Positions 42,083-52,110 of a stretch of 52,800 bases of DNA are shown piece by piece; within the stretch, counting starts at the first letter, position 1, and the number at the start of each line of letters is the position of its first letter. Below the pieces are notes generated by a model. It was not told the DNA's origin, ran no database searches, and saw only the letters and a list, made by a program, of their open reading frames with translations. Both the position numbers and the translations under genes were made by a program. This DNA is from Gilliamella sp. App6-5 (GTDB lineage Bacteria > Pseudomonadota > Gammaproteobacteria > Enterobacterales > Orbaceae), in NCBI RefSeq assembly GCF_001690525.1, contig NZ_LZGT01000003.1, positions 1 through 52,800 of the forward strand, in the 5' to 3' direction.

Positions 42083-43006
42083 TTACTTTATTTGGGTCAC
42101 TTCAAGCTGATCCATATAAATATTGACTTTATCTAATAAACCTAATCCATCTGATTCGGCCACGTTAGCACCAGTTGCAGATGCTTTTTTCATTGATTTT
42201 TCAATATGTTGTTGCTCAGGCAACCATTCACTAAGAAAAGCCGCCAGTGAAGCATCACCAGCACAAGCAGAGCTGATTAATTTGATTGCTACAGCATTGC
42301 AATACCAAATATGCACTCCATTAGAAAAGTAGAGTCCCTTAGCTCCCATGGTTAATAAAATGTTTTGTGCACCTTGTGCGTGTAGCGTTTCTAGCGTGGT
42401 AATGATTTGGGATGAGGTTCTGGTTTCAAGACCAAAAATCTCTTTCACTTCATCATCATTGGGTTTAATTAATAGTGGCTTATAGGTAAGTAACTGGCTT
42501 AATTTTTTGTGGCTAATATCAAGAATAAATTGAATATTTTTTTGGTTACATAAATCTAAAATCGTTTCATAATATTCAGGCTCAACATTATTGGGTAAAC
42601 TACCACTGATAACTAAATAGCTATTGTTGACTAATGATTCAATGATAGTAAGCAGTTCGATTTTTTTATCGTTCGGTACAAATGGGCCTTTACTCACCAA
42701 TTTATATTCATTTTGCCCATCATTAATAAAAACATTGATACGGGTAATATCGTCAATAAAACAGGGTTTTGTCTCAATCTGAATTTTTGTCAGTTCATCG
42801 GTAATATATTTACCTGAAAACCCGCCAAAAAAGCCTAGTGCACAAGTTGGTTTAGCAAATTTATGTAAGACAATTGAAACATTGATTGCTTTACCATTGG
42901 GACTATATTTCGTGTGTAATGTGCGATTGACGCTATTAGGGTTAAGTCCCTGACAATGAATATTCATATCGATTGCCGTGTTAAGTGTTAATGTATAGAT
43001 CATCAT
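42083..43006 (-). CDS. 1-phosphofructokinase/tagatose-phosphate kinase-family kinase
   Basis: This PfkB-family kinase of the FruK/LacC/TagK group would phosphorylate a ketohexose-1-phosphate to the 1,6-bisphosphate used by the aldolase next to it. It begins MMIYTLTLNTAIDM, typical of the group. Two signatures deviate: PNGKAIN in place of GGKGIN, and CAGD in place of GAGD at the anion hole before the catalytic Asp. ATG 43006 (307 residues) is preceded by AGGGG; ATG 43003 is equally possible. It starts nine bases after the aldolase stop and ends 11 bases before EIIBC. Confidence 0.85.
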   Translation of the reverse strand: MMIYTLTLNTAIDMNIHCQGLNPNSVNRTLHTKYSPNGKAINVSIVLHKFAKPTCALGFFGGFSGKYITDELTKIQIETKPCFIDDITRINVFINDGQNEYKLVSKGPFVPNDKKIELLTIIESLVNNSYLVISGSLPNNVEPEYYETILDLCNQKNIQFILDISHKKLSQLLTYKPLLIKPNDDEVKEIFGLETRTSSQIITTLETLHAQGAQNILLTMGAKGLYFSNGVHIWYCNAVAIKLISSACAGDASLAAFLSEWLPEQQHIEKSMKKASATGANVAESDGLGLLDKVNIYMDQLEVTQIK

Positions 43007-43014
43007 CTCGACCC

Positions 43015-44097
<1,083 letters not shown>

Positions 44098-44217
44098 TTA
44101 AGCATTATTAATATGATTTATAAGGTAAAACTCTGAACCTAGTTTGATGTTGACCAAGTATAGGATTAATTCTATTATCACTGCTCTTCATTTTTATCTA
44201 CAGCATGGGAAATAAAA

Positions 44218-45045
44218 TTGGCTAGAGCATCTTCAGCCCTATTAAAGCGACGATTGCAAATTGCAGAAATAGTTCGTCAGCAAGGCGAAGTTAAAGTTGA
44301 TGAGTTATCAGAATTGCTTCAAGTCTCGAATGTGACTATTCGTCAAGATTTAACTTATTTAGAGCAGCAAGGATATTTAAAACGATCCTTTGGTGGCGCG
44401 ATTTATATTGCTCCAGAGAGTGTGTTTAATCAGGCAAGTACCATTACCCCAAGTTATACACAAAGTGTTAGTGATTGTCGTGATGTTGAATTAGTCAAAG
44501 TCTGTTTAAGTTATATTAATGATGGTGATACGTTGTTTTTAAGCCATGGCAATTTAATAAGGAAATTGATTCCATTTTTACATGGCAAAAAATCATTAAT
44601 ACTTATTATGAATGATATTAGTAACGCACAATTAGCAAAAGAATTTACCGATGCTGAAGTGATTGTAGTTGGCGGTGTGTTACTTGATGGCAATATTTTA
44701 CAAGATAACAAGATGATTAATTTTGTCTTGAATCAATTTTCAGTCACGCATTTTATCATTGAATTAAGTGCAATTAGTTCTGATAATCAATTAATTATTG
44801 AAAATTTAGAACAAGTTAAAACGTATCAACAAATAATGAAAAAAGCGGCACATACTATCGGCATTTTGCCACAACGCATCGCCCATAATGATAACAATAG
44901 CATTGGGATATTAGCTGATATTGATATGGTGGTTTTGTCACGACCAGCTGTGACTGAATATCATCAACAATTATTAGATACTCATTTTGATCAGCTGATT
45001 TCCAATAAATATTGTGTGACTTATCAAAACATCTTGGAGACATAA
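44218..45045 (+). CDS. DeoR-family transcriptional repressor
   Basis: The N-terminal helix-turn-helix (about residues 10-60, VDELSELLQVSNVTIRQDL and YLKRSFGGA) is DeoR type. The C-terminal DeoRC domain, which senses a sugar phosphate, has LFLSHGNLI and VVGGVLLDGN in the positions of the ligand loop. The start is TTG at 44218 with GGGA seven bases upstream; no in-frame ATG fits. It is 275 residues, divergent from the aldolase-kinase-PTS operon. It probably represses both arms, relieved by a phosphorylated ketose. Its stop is one base from the next gene. Confidence 0.88.
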   Translation: MARASSALLKRRLQIAEIVRQQGEVKVDELSELLQVSNVTIRQDLTYLEQQGYLKRSFGGAIYIAPESVFNQASTITPSYTQSVSDCRDVELVKVCLSYINDGDTLFLSHGNLIRKLIPFLHGKKSLILIMNDISNAQLAKEFTDAEVIVVGGVLLDGNILQDNKMINFVLNQFSVTHFIIELSAISSDNQLIIENLEQVKTYQQIMKKAAHTIGILPQRIAHNDNNSIGILADIDMVVLSRPAVTEYHQQLLDTHFDQLISNKYCVTYQNILET

Positions 45046-45046
45046 T

Positions 45047-46015
45047 ATGCATTTTAAAATCTGCACGATAGGTGAGCTGTTGGTTGAGTTTTTGGCGAAA
45101 ACACAAAATCAGCGTTTTGATCAAACAGGGGAATTTATCGGTCCTTTTGTTAGTGGTGCTCCCGCAATATTTGCAGATCAAGTTGCAAAATTAGGTTTTC
45201 CCATTGTCTTTTTTAGTTGTGTCGGAAAAGATGCCTTTGGCAAAATGTGTATTAGCCGCCTAAAAAATGACGGTGTGATTATTGATGGCATTACCTCACA
45301 TCATAAAGCCAATACCGGCAGTGCATTTGTTACTTATAAAGGTGCTAACGAAAGAGATTTCATTTTTAATATTCCAAATAGCGCATGTGGTTTACTTTCA
45401 TTTAATCATATTAATGAAAACTTATTAAAAGATTGTACTCATTTACATGTAATGGGGTCATCGCTTTATTCGTTTCGCGTGATTGATGCGATGCGTAAAG
45501 CGTTAGATATTATCAAAAATAAAGGCGGTACAATTTCATTCGATCCTAACTTACGCAAAGAGATGTTTGATATACCCGAAATGGAGCAATCTTTTGATTA
45601 TATTATGGAATATACCGATATCTTTTTACCGAGTGAAAATGAAGTCAGCTATTTTGCTGAGCATAATGGTGAAACAGAGCAACAAACCATGATTAATTTG
45701 CTTAACAAAGGAATTAAACACATTGTGGTAAAAGGCGGTTCTAAAGGTGCTAATTATTATGGACTTAATGAACAAGGCCATTTAAAAACATTGCATATTA
45801 ATGGATACAAGGTCAATTTGCTGGATCCAACAGGAGCTGGTGACTGTTTTGGCGCAACATTTGTTAGTTTAATGTTGGCAGGTTATTCGGTCGAAAAAGC
45901 CTTGCAATATGCAAATGCAAGTGGTGCATTTGCCGTATCTAAAAAAGGTCCTATGGAAGGAACTTCCACATTAGTTGAACTAAAACAATTTCTTTCGCAC
46001 GCTTCTTTCAACTAA
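45047..46015 (+). CDS. PfkB-family sugar kinase
   Basis: This is a ribokinase-fold carbohydrate kinase with GELLVEFLA at the N-terminus, SGAPAIFADQVAKLG and the catalytic signature DPTGAGDCFGATF near residue 260. GGAG ahead of the ATG and the one-base spacing make an operon with the DeoR gene. The start ICTIGELLVEFLAKTQ is, from memory, like enzymes annotated as tagatose or fructose kinases, but 2-keto-3-deoxygluconate kinase-like enzymes are also near. Its presence beside PTS genes suggests a second route for non-phosphorylated sugar. Substrate undecided. Confidence 0.82.
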   Translation: MHFKICTIGELLVEFLAKTQNQRFDQTGEFIGPFVSGAPAIFADQVAKLGFPIVFFSCVGKDAFGKMCISRLKNDGVIIDGITSHHKANTGSAFVTYKGANERDFIFNIPNSACGLLSFNHINENLLKDCTHLHVMGSSLYSFRVIDAMRKALDIIKNKGGTISFDPNLRKEMFDIPEMEQSFDYIMEYTDIFLPSENEVSYFAEHNGETEQQTMINLLNKGIKHIVVKGGSKGANYYGLNEQGHLKTLHINGYKVNLLDPTGAGDCFGATFVSLMLAGYSVEKALQYANASGAFAVSKKGPMEGTSTLVELKQFLSHASFN

Positions 46016-46050
46016 TCATTAAAAGCAATAATACTATTAATAGGATAGGC

Positions 46051-46081
46051 AAAAAAAATCCCAATAACAAAGTTATTGGGA
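46051..46081 (-). terminator. Terminator facing hemW
   Basis: TCCCAATAAC (46059-46068) pairs perfectly with GTTATTGGGA (46072-46081) around AAA. Read on the minus strand it is followed by eight T, so it stops leftward transcripts from hemW, about 180 bases past the hemW stop. The bases between are AT-rich and empty. Confidence 0.85.
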
Positions 46082-46263
46082 AAACATAAGGAATAGGAAA
46101 ACAATGAAATAAATGCATTGTCGAGATATATTATGCACTTTTTTTTAAAAAAAGTATGTAAAGATACCAGAATGATTGATTAAATAGTTCGTATCTATCA
46201 TGTTAAATAAGTGTAAAGAGTTATTTTGTTTTAAATAAATTAATATATATATCAGTTAATTAA

Positions 46264-47391
46264 CTATAAGAATAGCTCTAATAATGAATTCAAAAATAAC
46301 TTTCCATGATCGGTTATTTGCCAGTTTTGTTTATCTTCAATTAAATAGTTTTTTTCAATGGCAGTTGCTATTTGATTCTCGATTGTTTGTAAAGGTAAAT
46401 AAGTTCGTTGTTCAAATTCGTGTTTAGGTGTTAGTTCAAATAGTCTAAAACGATTCATAAAAAATTCAAAGGGCAGATCTTCTTCTGGCACAGTATAATA
46501 TTTATCTAAATAACGTCCTTCTAAATACCCTTTTGGATGACGCGTTTTTATGGTGCGGATAATTTTGCCATCAGGTTGTGTTAATTTACCATGAGCACCA
46601 CATCCAATACCTAAATAGTCCCCAAATCGCCAATAATTTAAATTATGTTGGCATTGGAAATCTTCTTTAGCATAAGCCGAAGTTTCATATTGCTGATAAC
46701 CATGGCTTGTCAATAATTGATGTCCTCGTTGATAAATTTCCCAAAGTTTATCATCATCTGGTAAAACGGGTGGTTTTGATCCAAATAGTGTATTGGGCTC
46801 AATAGTTAATTGATACCAAGACAAATGAGGCGGCGCGATAGCAATGGCTTGTTCTAAATCATAGATGGCATCATCAATACTTTGATTTGGCAATCCATGC
46901 ATTAAATCTAAATTAAAACTTCTTAAATTTAATTTTTGGGCTAGTTTTCCTGCTGTGATTGCTTCTTTGGGATCATGTATCCGCCCCAATTTAACCAGCT
47001 TATCGGCTTGAAAACTTTGCACACCAATTGATATTCGATTTATACCTGCTTGCTGATAACCATTGAATCTTTCTATATCTACAGAATTTGGATTGGCTTC
47101 AATGGTGATTTCTGCATTCTTATTGATGGGGATAATCTTATTTATATTCAATAATAATTTATCAATCAATTCAGCAGAAAACAGGCTCGGTGTACCTCCG
47201 CCAATAAAGATTGAATGAATTGAACGGTTTGAACAAAAAACAGCATCATGCTGTAAATCTTTAATCAGATGATCTACATAAGCTTCGTAATCTGGCGTTT
47301 TTTTAACGGTATGTGAATTAAAATCACAATAAGGACATTTTTGTACACACCATGGCATATGAATATACAAACTCATTGGGATTTTATACAT
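46264..47391 (-). CDS. hemW: HemW, haem-binding radical SAM protein
   Basis: HemW is a HemN-like radical SAM protein that acts as a haem chaperone rather than a coproporphyrinogen oxidase. The iron-sulfur triad is Cys15, Cys19 and Cys22 in CVQKCPYC. FIGGGTPSLF, RISIGVQSF, NLDLMHGLP and YWRFGDYLGIGCGAHGK follow, and the protein ends FLNSLLELFL. It is 375 residues against 378 in E. coli. It stands alone between the sugar cluster and yeaD. Confidence 0.96.
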   Translation of the reverse strand: MYKIPMSLYIHMPWCVQKCPYCDFNSHTVKKTPDYEAYVDHLIKDLQHDAVFCSNRSIHSIFIGGGTPSLFSAELIDKLLLNINKIIPINKNAEITIEANPNSVDIERFNGYQQAGINRISIGVQSFQADKLVKLGRIHDPKEAITAGKLAQKLNLRSFNLDLMHGLPNQSIDDAIYDLEQAIAIAPPHLSWYQLTIEPNTLFGSKPPVLPDDDKLWEIYQRGHQLLTSHGYQQYETSAYAKEDFQCQHNLNYWRFGDYLGIGCGAHGKLTQPDGKIIRTIKTRHPKGYLEGRYLDKYYTVPEEDLPFEFFMNRFRLFELTPKHEFEQRTYLPLQTIENQIATAIEKNYLIEDKQNWQITDHGKLFLNSLLELFL

Positions 47392-47585
47392 AAACGTAGC
47401 CTTTCCTGAAACTTTTTAACAAAAATAACCTGTGTTATCTTATTTTGATAACGTGCCATTTTACTCCAATTTATTAAAAAAAGCTTTTGGCATCTATAGT
47501 GTTTTTATTATTAAGTTAAAAAGCGTACAATTATCAATATATTTCGATATTAATTGTTGATTAAATTTATTATTTAGGAGTAAGT

Positions 47586-48458
47586 ATGAGTATATATAAA
47601 GCGATTTTAGATAGTGGCTTATCAGGCGTATCACTAAGCTCATCGGTTAAGCAATCGACTTATGGCCAACTCCCTATTGTGGTTATTAACCATAAAACTT
47701 GCAAGGCAGCGGTTACCTTACAAGGTGCACATTTGCTATTTTGGCAACCCGCTACTGAACAAACCCCCGTTGTTTGGCTAAGCGACAAAACAAATTTTAA
47801 ACAAGGAGTGGCTATTCGAGGAGGGGTACCCGTTTGCTGGCCTTGGTTTGGTCAATTAGGGACTCCTTCTCATGGTTTCGCGCGTATTGTTGAATGGAAA
47901 TTAGATTCTTGTAAAGAGGATGATAATGGTGTTGATCTCATATTGTCTCTTACTAATAATCAGCAGACAGAACCTTATTGTCGCCAACCTTTTACAGTGT
48001 CATTAAATCTTCATTTAGGTAAAACTTGTGAAGTTACTTTAAGCTGTTTTGCTGACTTTGATATAACTAGTGCGCTACATACTTATTTTGGTATTAATAA
48101 CATTGACCATGTTGTGGTAAAAGGTTTAGGTGAAACTTATCAAGAACGACTTGCTGTTGAAAACAAACCCGTGACAGTAGGTCAATTAACTTTTAATCAA
48201 GAAGTCGATCGTATTTATACTGATGCGAGTAAACAACTAACGATAACTGATGGCATCCGAACAATTCGATTAACCAATACTAATGTCAGTGATGTAGTTA
48301 CTTGGAATCCATGGATAAATAAAGCTAAAGCCATGGCGGATTTTGGTGATGATGAATATAAATCAATGGTTTGTGTCGAATCTGGTTGTATTACAAAACC
48401 ATTAAAATCATCTCCTAATAAGAAATCAACTTATGGTTTTCTGATAGAATTGATCTAA
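47586..48458 (+). CDS. yeaD: YeaD, glucose-6-phosphate 1-epimerase
   Basis: YeaD interconverts alpha- and beta-glucose-6-phosphate, feeding Zwf, whose gene lies 640 bases downstream. The aldose-epimerase fold is marked by LQGAHLLFWQP, GVAIRGGVPVCWPWFGQ, HGFAR and SALHTYFG, containing the likely catalytic His and Glu positions. It is 290 residues against 294 in E. coli. AGGAG lies six bases upstream of the ATG. Confidence 0.93.
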   Translation: MSIYKAILDSGLSGVSLSSSVKQSTYGQLPIVVINHKTCKAAVTLQGAHLLFWQPATEQTPVVWLSDKTNFKQGVAIRGGVPVCWPWFGQLGTPSHGFARIVEWKLDSCKEDDNGVDLILSLTNNQQTEPYCRQPFTVSLNLHLGKTCEVTLSCFADFDITSALHTYFGINNIDHVVVKGLGETYQERLAVENKPVTVGQLTFNQEVDRIYTDASKQLTITDGIRTIRLTNTNVSDVVTWNPWINKAKAMADFGDDEYKSMVCVESGCITKPLKSSPNKKSTYGFLIELI

Positions 48459-48480
48459 TCGTTCATATTTTATGCCACAT

Positions 48481-48527
48481 ACGCAATCAATGCTTTACTC
48501 ATTGGTAATACGATTAATTGATTGCGT
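48481..48527. repeat. Perfect 11-base inverted repeat overlapping the rplY promoter
   Basis: ACGCAATCAAT (48481-48491) is exactly repeated in inverse orientation as ATTGATTGCGT (48517-48527), with 25 bases between. The right arm contains the proposed -35 of rplY. No T tract follows, so it is not an ordinary terminator for yeaD; it could be an operator or a long-loop terminator. Confidence 0.6.
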
Positions 48528-48550
48528 TTACAGGGATAACACTTTATAAT
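48522..48550 (+). promoter_or_regulatory. Sigma-70 promoter for rplY
   Basis: TTGCGT (48522-48527) and a perfect TATAAT (48545-48550) are 17 bases apart, 90 bases ahead of the rplY ATG. Confidence 0.65.
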
Positions 48551-48639
48551 CCACACCACTTTTTAAAGTGCTAGTTTGATAGTCAACTACTGGGTCGCCT
48601 GTAATTGGCTTTTATTTTAAATCATTAAGAGAAATAAAT

Positions 48640-48924
48640 ATGTTTACATTCAAAGCTGAAGTTAGAAAAGAGCATGGTAAGGGTGCGAGCCGCCGCCTGC
48701 GTCACGCTGGTCAATTCCCAGCCATCATTTATGGTGGAACTGAACCTGCAATCTCTGTTGTGCTTGATCACAACCAAATCTTTAATATGCAAGAAAAACC
48801 AGAGTTTTATTCTGAAGTGTTAACTATCGAGGTTGACGGCAAAGCAGTTAAAGTAAAAGTACAAGCAGTACAACGTCATGCATTTAAACCAAAATTAGTT
48901 CATATGGATTTTGTACGCGTATAA
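48640..48924 (+). CDS. rplY: Ribosomal protein bL25
   Basis: L25 binds 5S rRNA in the large subunit. The 94 residues equal the short E. coli form without the C-terminal Ctc extension. [25 protein letters not shown] and the C-terminal [18 protein letters not shown] are conserved. It is a single-gene unit between its promoter (48522) and terminator (48964). Confidence 0.98.
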   Translation: MFTFKAEVRKEHGKGASRRLRHAGQFPAIIYGGTEPAISVVLDHNQIFNMQEKPEFYSEVLTIEVDGKAVKVKVQAVQRHAFKPKLVHMDFVRV

Positions 48925-48963
48925 TTTATATATTGGAATATTATCCAATTCCTTGTTTCAAGT

Positions 48964-48995
48964 AAAAGGTCACCACAGTGGTGACCTTTTTGTTT
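48964..48995 (+). terminator. Terminator after rplY
   Basis: AAAAGGTCACCA (48964-48975) pairs perfectly with TGGTGACCTTTT (48979-48990) around CAG and continues into a T-rich run. Confidence 0.92.
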
Positions 48996-49095
48996 TAGCG
49001 CTAATGTAGGCTAATGCCTATTGTTATGATTTAGCCTGTACACTAACCATCCAACATAATAGAATAATAACATTATACCATCCTAGGAGAAAACC

Positions 49096-50556
49096 ATGTC
49101 TGATATCCCAGCTTGCGATTTAGTTATTTTTGGTGCTAAAGGGGATTTGACAAGACGTAAATTACTACCGTCTTTATATCAACTAGAAAAATATGGAAAA
49201 CTACCTGAACAAACCAAGATTTTAGGCGTAGGACGCGCTGATTGGGATCATGCTGCTTATTGTGAAGTTGCAAAAGATGCACTCATCTCATTTATGCCGG
49301 AGCCGTTAGACGATAGTATTTGGCGACGATTTAGTCAACGATTGGATTTTCATAAATTAGATGTTAATGATAGCGCAGGTTTTGCAGGTTTGAAAAATAA
49401 ACTTGATTCAGGTCATCCCGCTATTTTCTATTTTGCAATGCATCCAGGTGCTTTTGGAACTATTTGCCAAGGTCTAGCTGCCGCAGGGTTAAATCAATCA
49501 CAAAACCGCATTGTGATGGAAAAACCGCTTGGAACTGATTTGCAATCATCTCGCGAAATCAATGATTCGGTGGCTAAATTCTTTAGTGAATCACAAGTTT
49601 ATCGTATTGATCATTACTTAGGGAAAGAGTCAGTACTAAATCTCTTAGCCTTACGTTTTGCCAATACAGTATTTGCGTCATTTTGGGATCGTAATTCTAT
49701 TGATCATGTCGAAATTACAGTAGCTGAACAAGTAGGCATTGAAGGACGTTGGGGGTATTTTGATAAAGCCGGTCAGATGCGTGATATGGTGCAAAATCAT
49801 TTATTACAAATATTAACCATGATTGCCATGTCACCACCCGCTAACCTTGAAGATGATAGCTTACGTAGTGAAAAGATAGCTGTACTAAATGCCCTTAGGC
49901 CAATTAATAAAACCAATATACGCGAAAAAGTAGTTCGTGGACAATATACAGCAGGATTTGTTAATGGTGTTAATGTACCGGGCTATCTAGAAGAAGACGG
50001 CGCAAATCAAAAAAGCAATACCGAAACATTTGTTGCGATTCGAGTTGATATTGATAACTGGCGTTGGGCGGGCGTGCCATTTTATTTACGTACAGGTAAG
50101 CGTCTACCGAGCAAATGTTCTGAAGTCGTTGTTTATTTCAAACCATTACCGCTTAATTTATTTAGTGAATTTTATCCACAATTACCACAAAATAAATTGA
50201 CGATTCGTTTACAACCTGATGAAGGAATGGATATTGAAATTTTAAACAAAGTACCGGGATTAGATAGTACTCACAATTTACAAACCACTAAACTTGATTT
50301 AAGTTTTAGCGAAACTTTTCACCAACAAAGCGCTGATGCTTATGAGCGTTTATTACTTGAAGTTATGCGGGGGCGCCAAGCGTTATTTGTTCATCGTGAT
50401 GAAGTTGAAGCAGCATGGAAATGGGTTGATTCAATTATTAGTGCATGGGAAACAGAAAAAGAACCACCCAAAACTTATCAAGCTGGAACTTGGGGACCAG
50501 TTGCATCCGTTGCCTTAATCACTAAAGATGGGCATTCATGGCACGAATTTGAATAA
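49096..50556 (+). CDS. zwf: Zwf, glucose-6-phosphate dehydrogenase
   Basis: Zwf oxidises glucose-6-phosphate to 6-phosphogluconolactone, the entry to the oxidative pentose phosphate pathway. The N-terminal dinucleotide motif is GAKGDLTRRKLLPSLY. EKPLGTDL and the substrate-binding, catalytic RIDHYLGKE follow. It is 486 residues against 491 in E. coli. TAGGAG precedes the ATG. It is followed after 13 bases by pgl, so consecutive pathway steps are co-transcribed. Confidence 0.97.
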   Translation: MSDIPACDLVIFGAKGDLTRRKLLPSLYQLEKYGKLPEQTKILGVGRADWDHAAYCEVAKDALISFMPEPLDDSIWRRFSQRLDFHKLDVNDSAGFAGLKNKLDSGHPAIFYFAMHPGAFGTICQGLAAAGLNQSQNRIVMEKPLGTDLQSSREINDSVAKFFSESQVYRIDHYLGKESVLNLLALRFANTVFASFWDRNSIDHVEITVAEQVGIEGRWGYFDKAGQMRDMVQNHLLQILTMIAMSPPANLEDDSLRSEKIAVLNALRPINKTNIREKVVRGQYTAGFVNGVNVPGYLEEDGANQKSNTETFVAIRVDIDNWRWAGVPFYLRTGKRLPSKCSEVVVYFKPLPLNLFSEFYPQLPQNKLTIRLQPDEGMDIEILNKVPGLDSTHNLQTTKLDLSFSETFHQQSADAYERLLLEVMRGRQALFVHRDEVEAAWKWVDSIISAWETEKEPPKTYQAGTWGPVASVALITKDGHSWHEFE

Positions 50557-50569
50557 AGGAAAAATAACT

Positions 50570-51268
50570 ATGTTTACGTTAAATAAATATCAAAATAGTC
50601 AATTATTGATCGAAGATTTAACCTCACATATCGTCAATGAATTAAAACAGGCCATTGTACAAAAAGGTCATGCTTCTATTGCGGTTTCGGGGGGGAAAAC
50701 ACCTATTCCATTATTTGTATCACTAAGTCAACAAAATATAGAATGGAGCCGAGTTTTTATTACATTAGTTGATGATAGATGGGTTGATGATAATGATGAT
50801 GCCAGTAACGAAAAGTTAGTGATGACGCATTTATTACAAAACTATGCAAAATTGGCTAATTTTGTCGGTTTAAAAAACAGTTGTGATAATCCATTTGATG
50901 GCGCCGAAATGACTGACAAGATGTTAGATAAAATTCCGATGCCATTTGATGTAATCGTTTTAGGTATGGGCGAAGATGGACATACCGCTTCATTATTCCC
51001 AGGGGCAGCTAATTTAGCGGCCGGTTTAGATATGAAATCAGGTCGAAAAGTTGTTGGAATGACACCATTAACAGCGCCACTTGATCGTATTACATTAACG
51101 TTACCTACTATTTTAAATAGCAAAAATATCTATCTACATTTAGTTGGTGAAAGTAAAATGCAGGTATTAGAACAAGCCGAAAAATATCATAATGTTAATC
51201 AAATGCCTATTCGTGCTGTTTTGCAGCAGGACAAAGTGAATGTCACAGGGTTTTGGACTGCATCTTAA
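50570..51268 (+). CDS. pgl: 6-phosphogluconolactonase (DevB/SOL type)
   Basis: It hydrolyses 6-phosphogluconolactone made by Zwf. The family motifs SGGKTPIPLF, TLVDDRWV and GMGEDGHTASLFPGA are present. This is the DevB/NagB-fold type, not the beta-propeller Pgl of E. coli. The start is the ATG at 50570 after GGAAAAATAACT; an upstream in-frame ATG inside zwf is less likely. It has 232 residues. Confidence 0.94.
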   Translation: MFTLNKYQNSQLLIEDLTSHIVNELKQAIVQKGHASIAVSGGKTPIPLFVSLSQQNIEWSRVFITLVDDRWVDDNDDASNEKLVMTHLLQNYAKLANFVGLKNSCDNPFDGAEMTDKMLDKIPMPFDVIVLGMGEDGHTASLFPGAANLAAGLDMKSGRKVVGMTPLTAPLDRITLTLPTILNSKNIYLHLVGESKMQVLEQAEKYHNVNQMPIRAVLQQDKVNVTGFWTAS

Positions 51269-51332
51269 ATTTTTTTCAGTTTTGTTTGCCAACTTACGTC
51301 GGTAATGAATTTTTACGATAAATTTTGCTTCC

Positions 51333-51356
51333 AAAGCACTGGAGCAGCAGTGCTTT
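51333..51356. terminator. Hairpin between convergent pgl and DUF6708-like gene
   Basis: AAAGCACTG (51333-51341) pairs perfectly with CAGTGCTTT (51348-51356) around a 6-base loop. No T tract follows on either strand. It is in the right place to terminate both genes but is not a canonical terminator. Confidence 0.45.
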
Positions 51357-51367
51357 GATCTTACCAA

Positions 51368-52110
51368 TTAATCCTCTGAATTCTCTTTTATGGGCTTTTC
51401 TGCTTGTTTTGTTGCTTTTGTTTTTCTTTTTCGGCTGGCTTTTTTCTTGGGTCTTTTAAATTGACCATAGTCGATAAGTTCGCCAGTTTCGTCATCAATC
51501 ACGCCCCACTCTTGGCTATTATCTAAAATCGCCTTTTGTACCTCGGGTGGGTAATCCGATAGGGTGGTTTCTTTTGGTAAAGGTTTACCGGGTTTACCGG
51601 CTTGCCTGATCACTTTTGGCCAACGAGGTTGCCAGCATAGGCATTCCGAAATAAAGTAACCCACAGTATAAAATGGCAATAAGATTAAAAAGACGGGGAT
51701 TAACATTAAAATTATGATCACACTGGGGTTATTTTTTGCCAGATGGATCATGGGGCTAATATGCCCCTCAACACCGTGAAAGGGCATGGGTAAATGGGTA
51801 CTTAGGCGTGGTTTTGGCAGATTTTTAGGACCGTCTTCCATATAACGGCGGATAAATTCCCACTCGTCTTTATAATCTTGAGGATTATAAGTGTTTTTGC
51901 CTACGCCCACGGACTGTGCAACGGGAAAGCCAGTTTTATAAGGGTGAAAAGTAAACAAGTTAACCACATTAGTACCGCCCATATCCGAGCCAGTCTCGCC
52001 AAAATTAGCGGGCATAATATGTTCCCATTTAAACACCGCAATGCCGCCACAATATTTAGGGCGTTGTATATACACTTGCCGTGTTACCCGATTAAACCGT
52101 ACCCGAATAT
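51368..52110 (-). pseudogene. DUF6708-like membrane protein, 5' end lost to an IS element
   Basis: The open C-terminal part has IQRPKYCGGIAVFKWEHIMP, FHPYKTGFPVAQSVGVG, a hydrophobic membrane segment (NPSVIIILMLIPVFLILLP), a conserved CWQPRWP and a Lys/Arg-rich tail. I associate this pattern with DUF6708 proteins, which often sit near type VI secretion or Rhs genes; this is recall, not a search. Upstream of the GTG at 52075 the frame stays open (HIRVRFNRVTRQV) to about 52110 and then meets the IS end and a stop. The natural start is missing, so it is probably non-functional. Confidence 0.6.
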
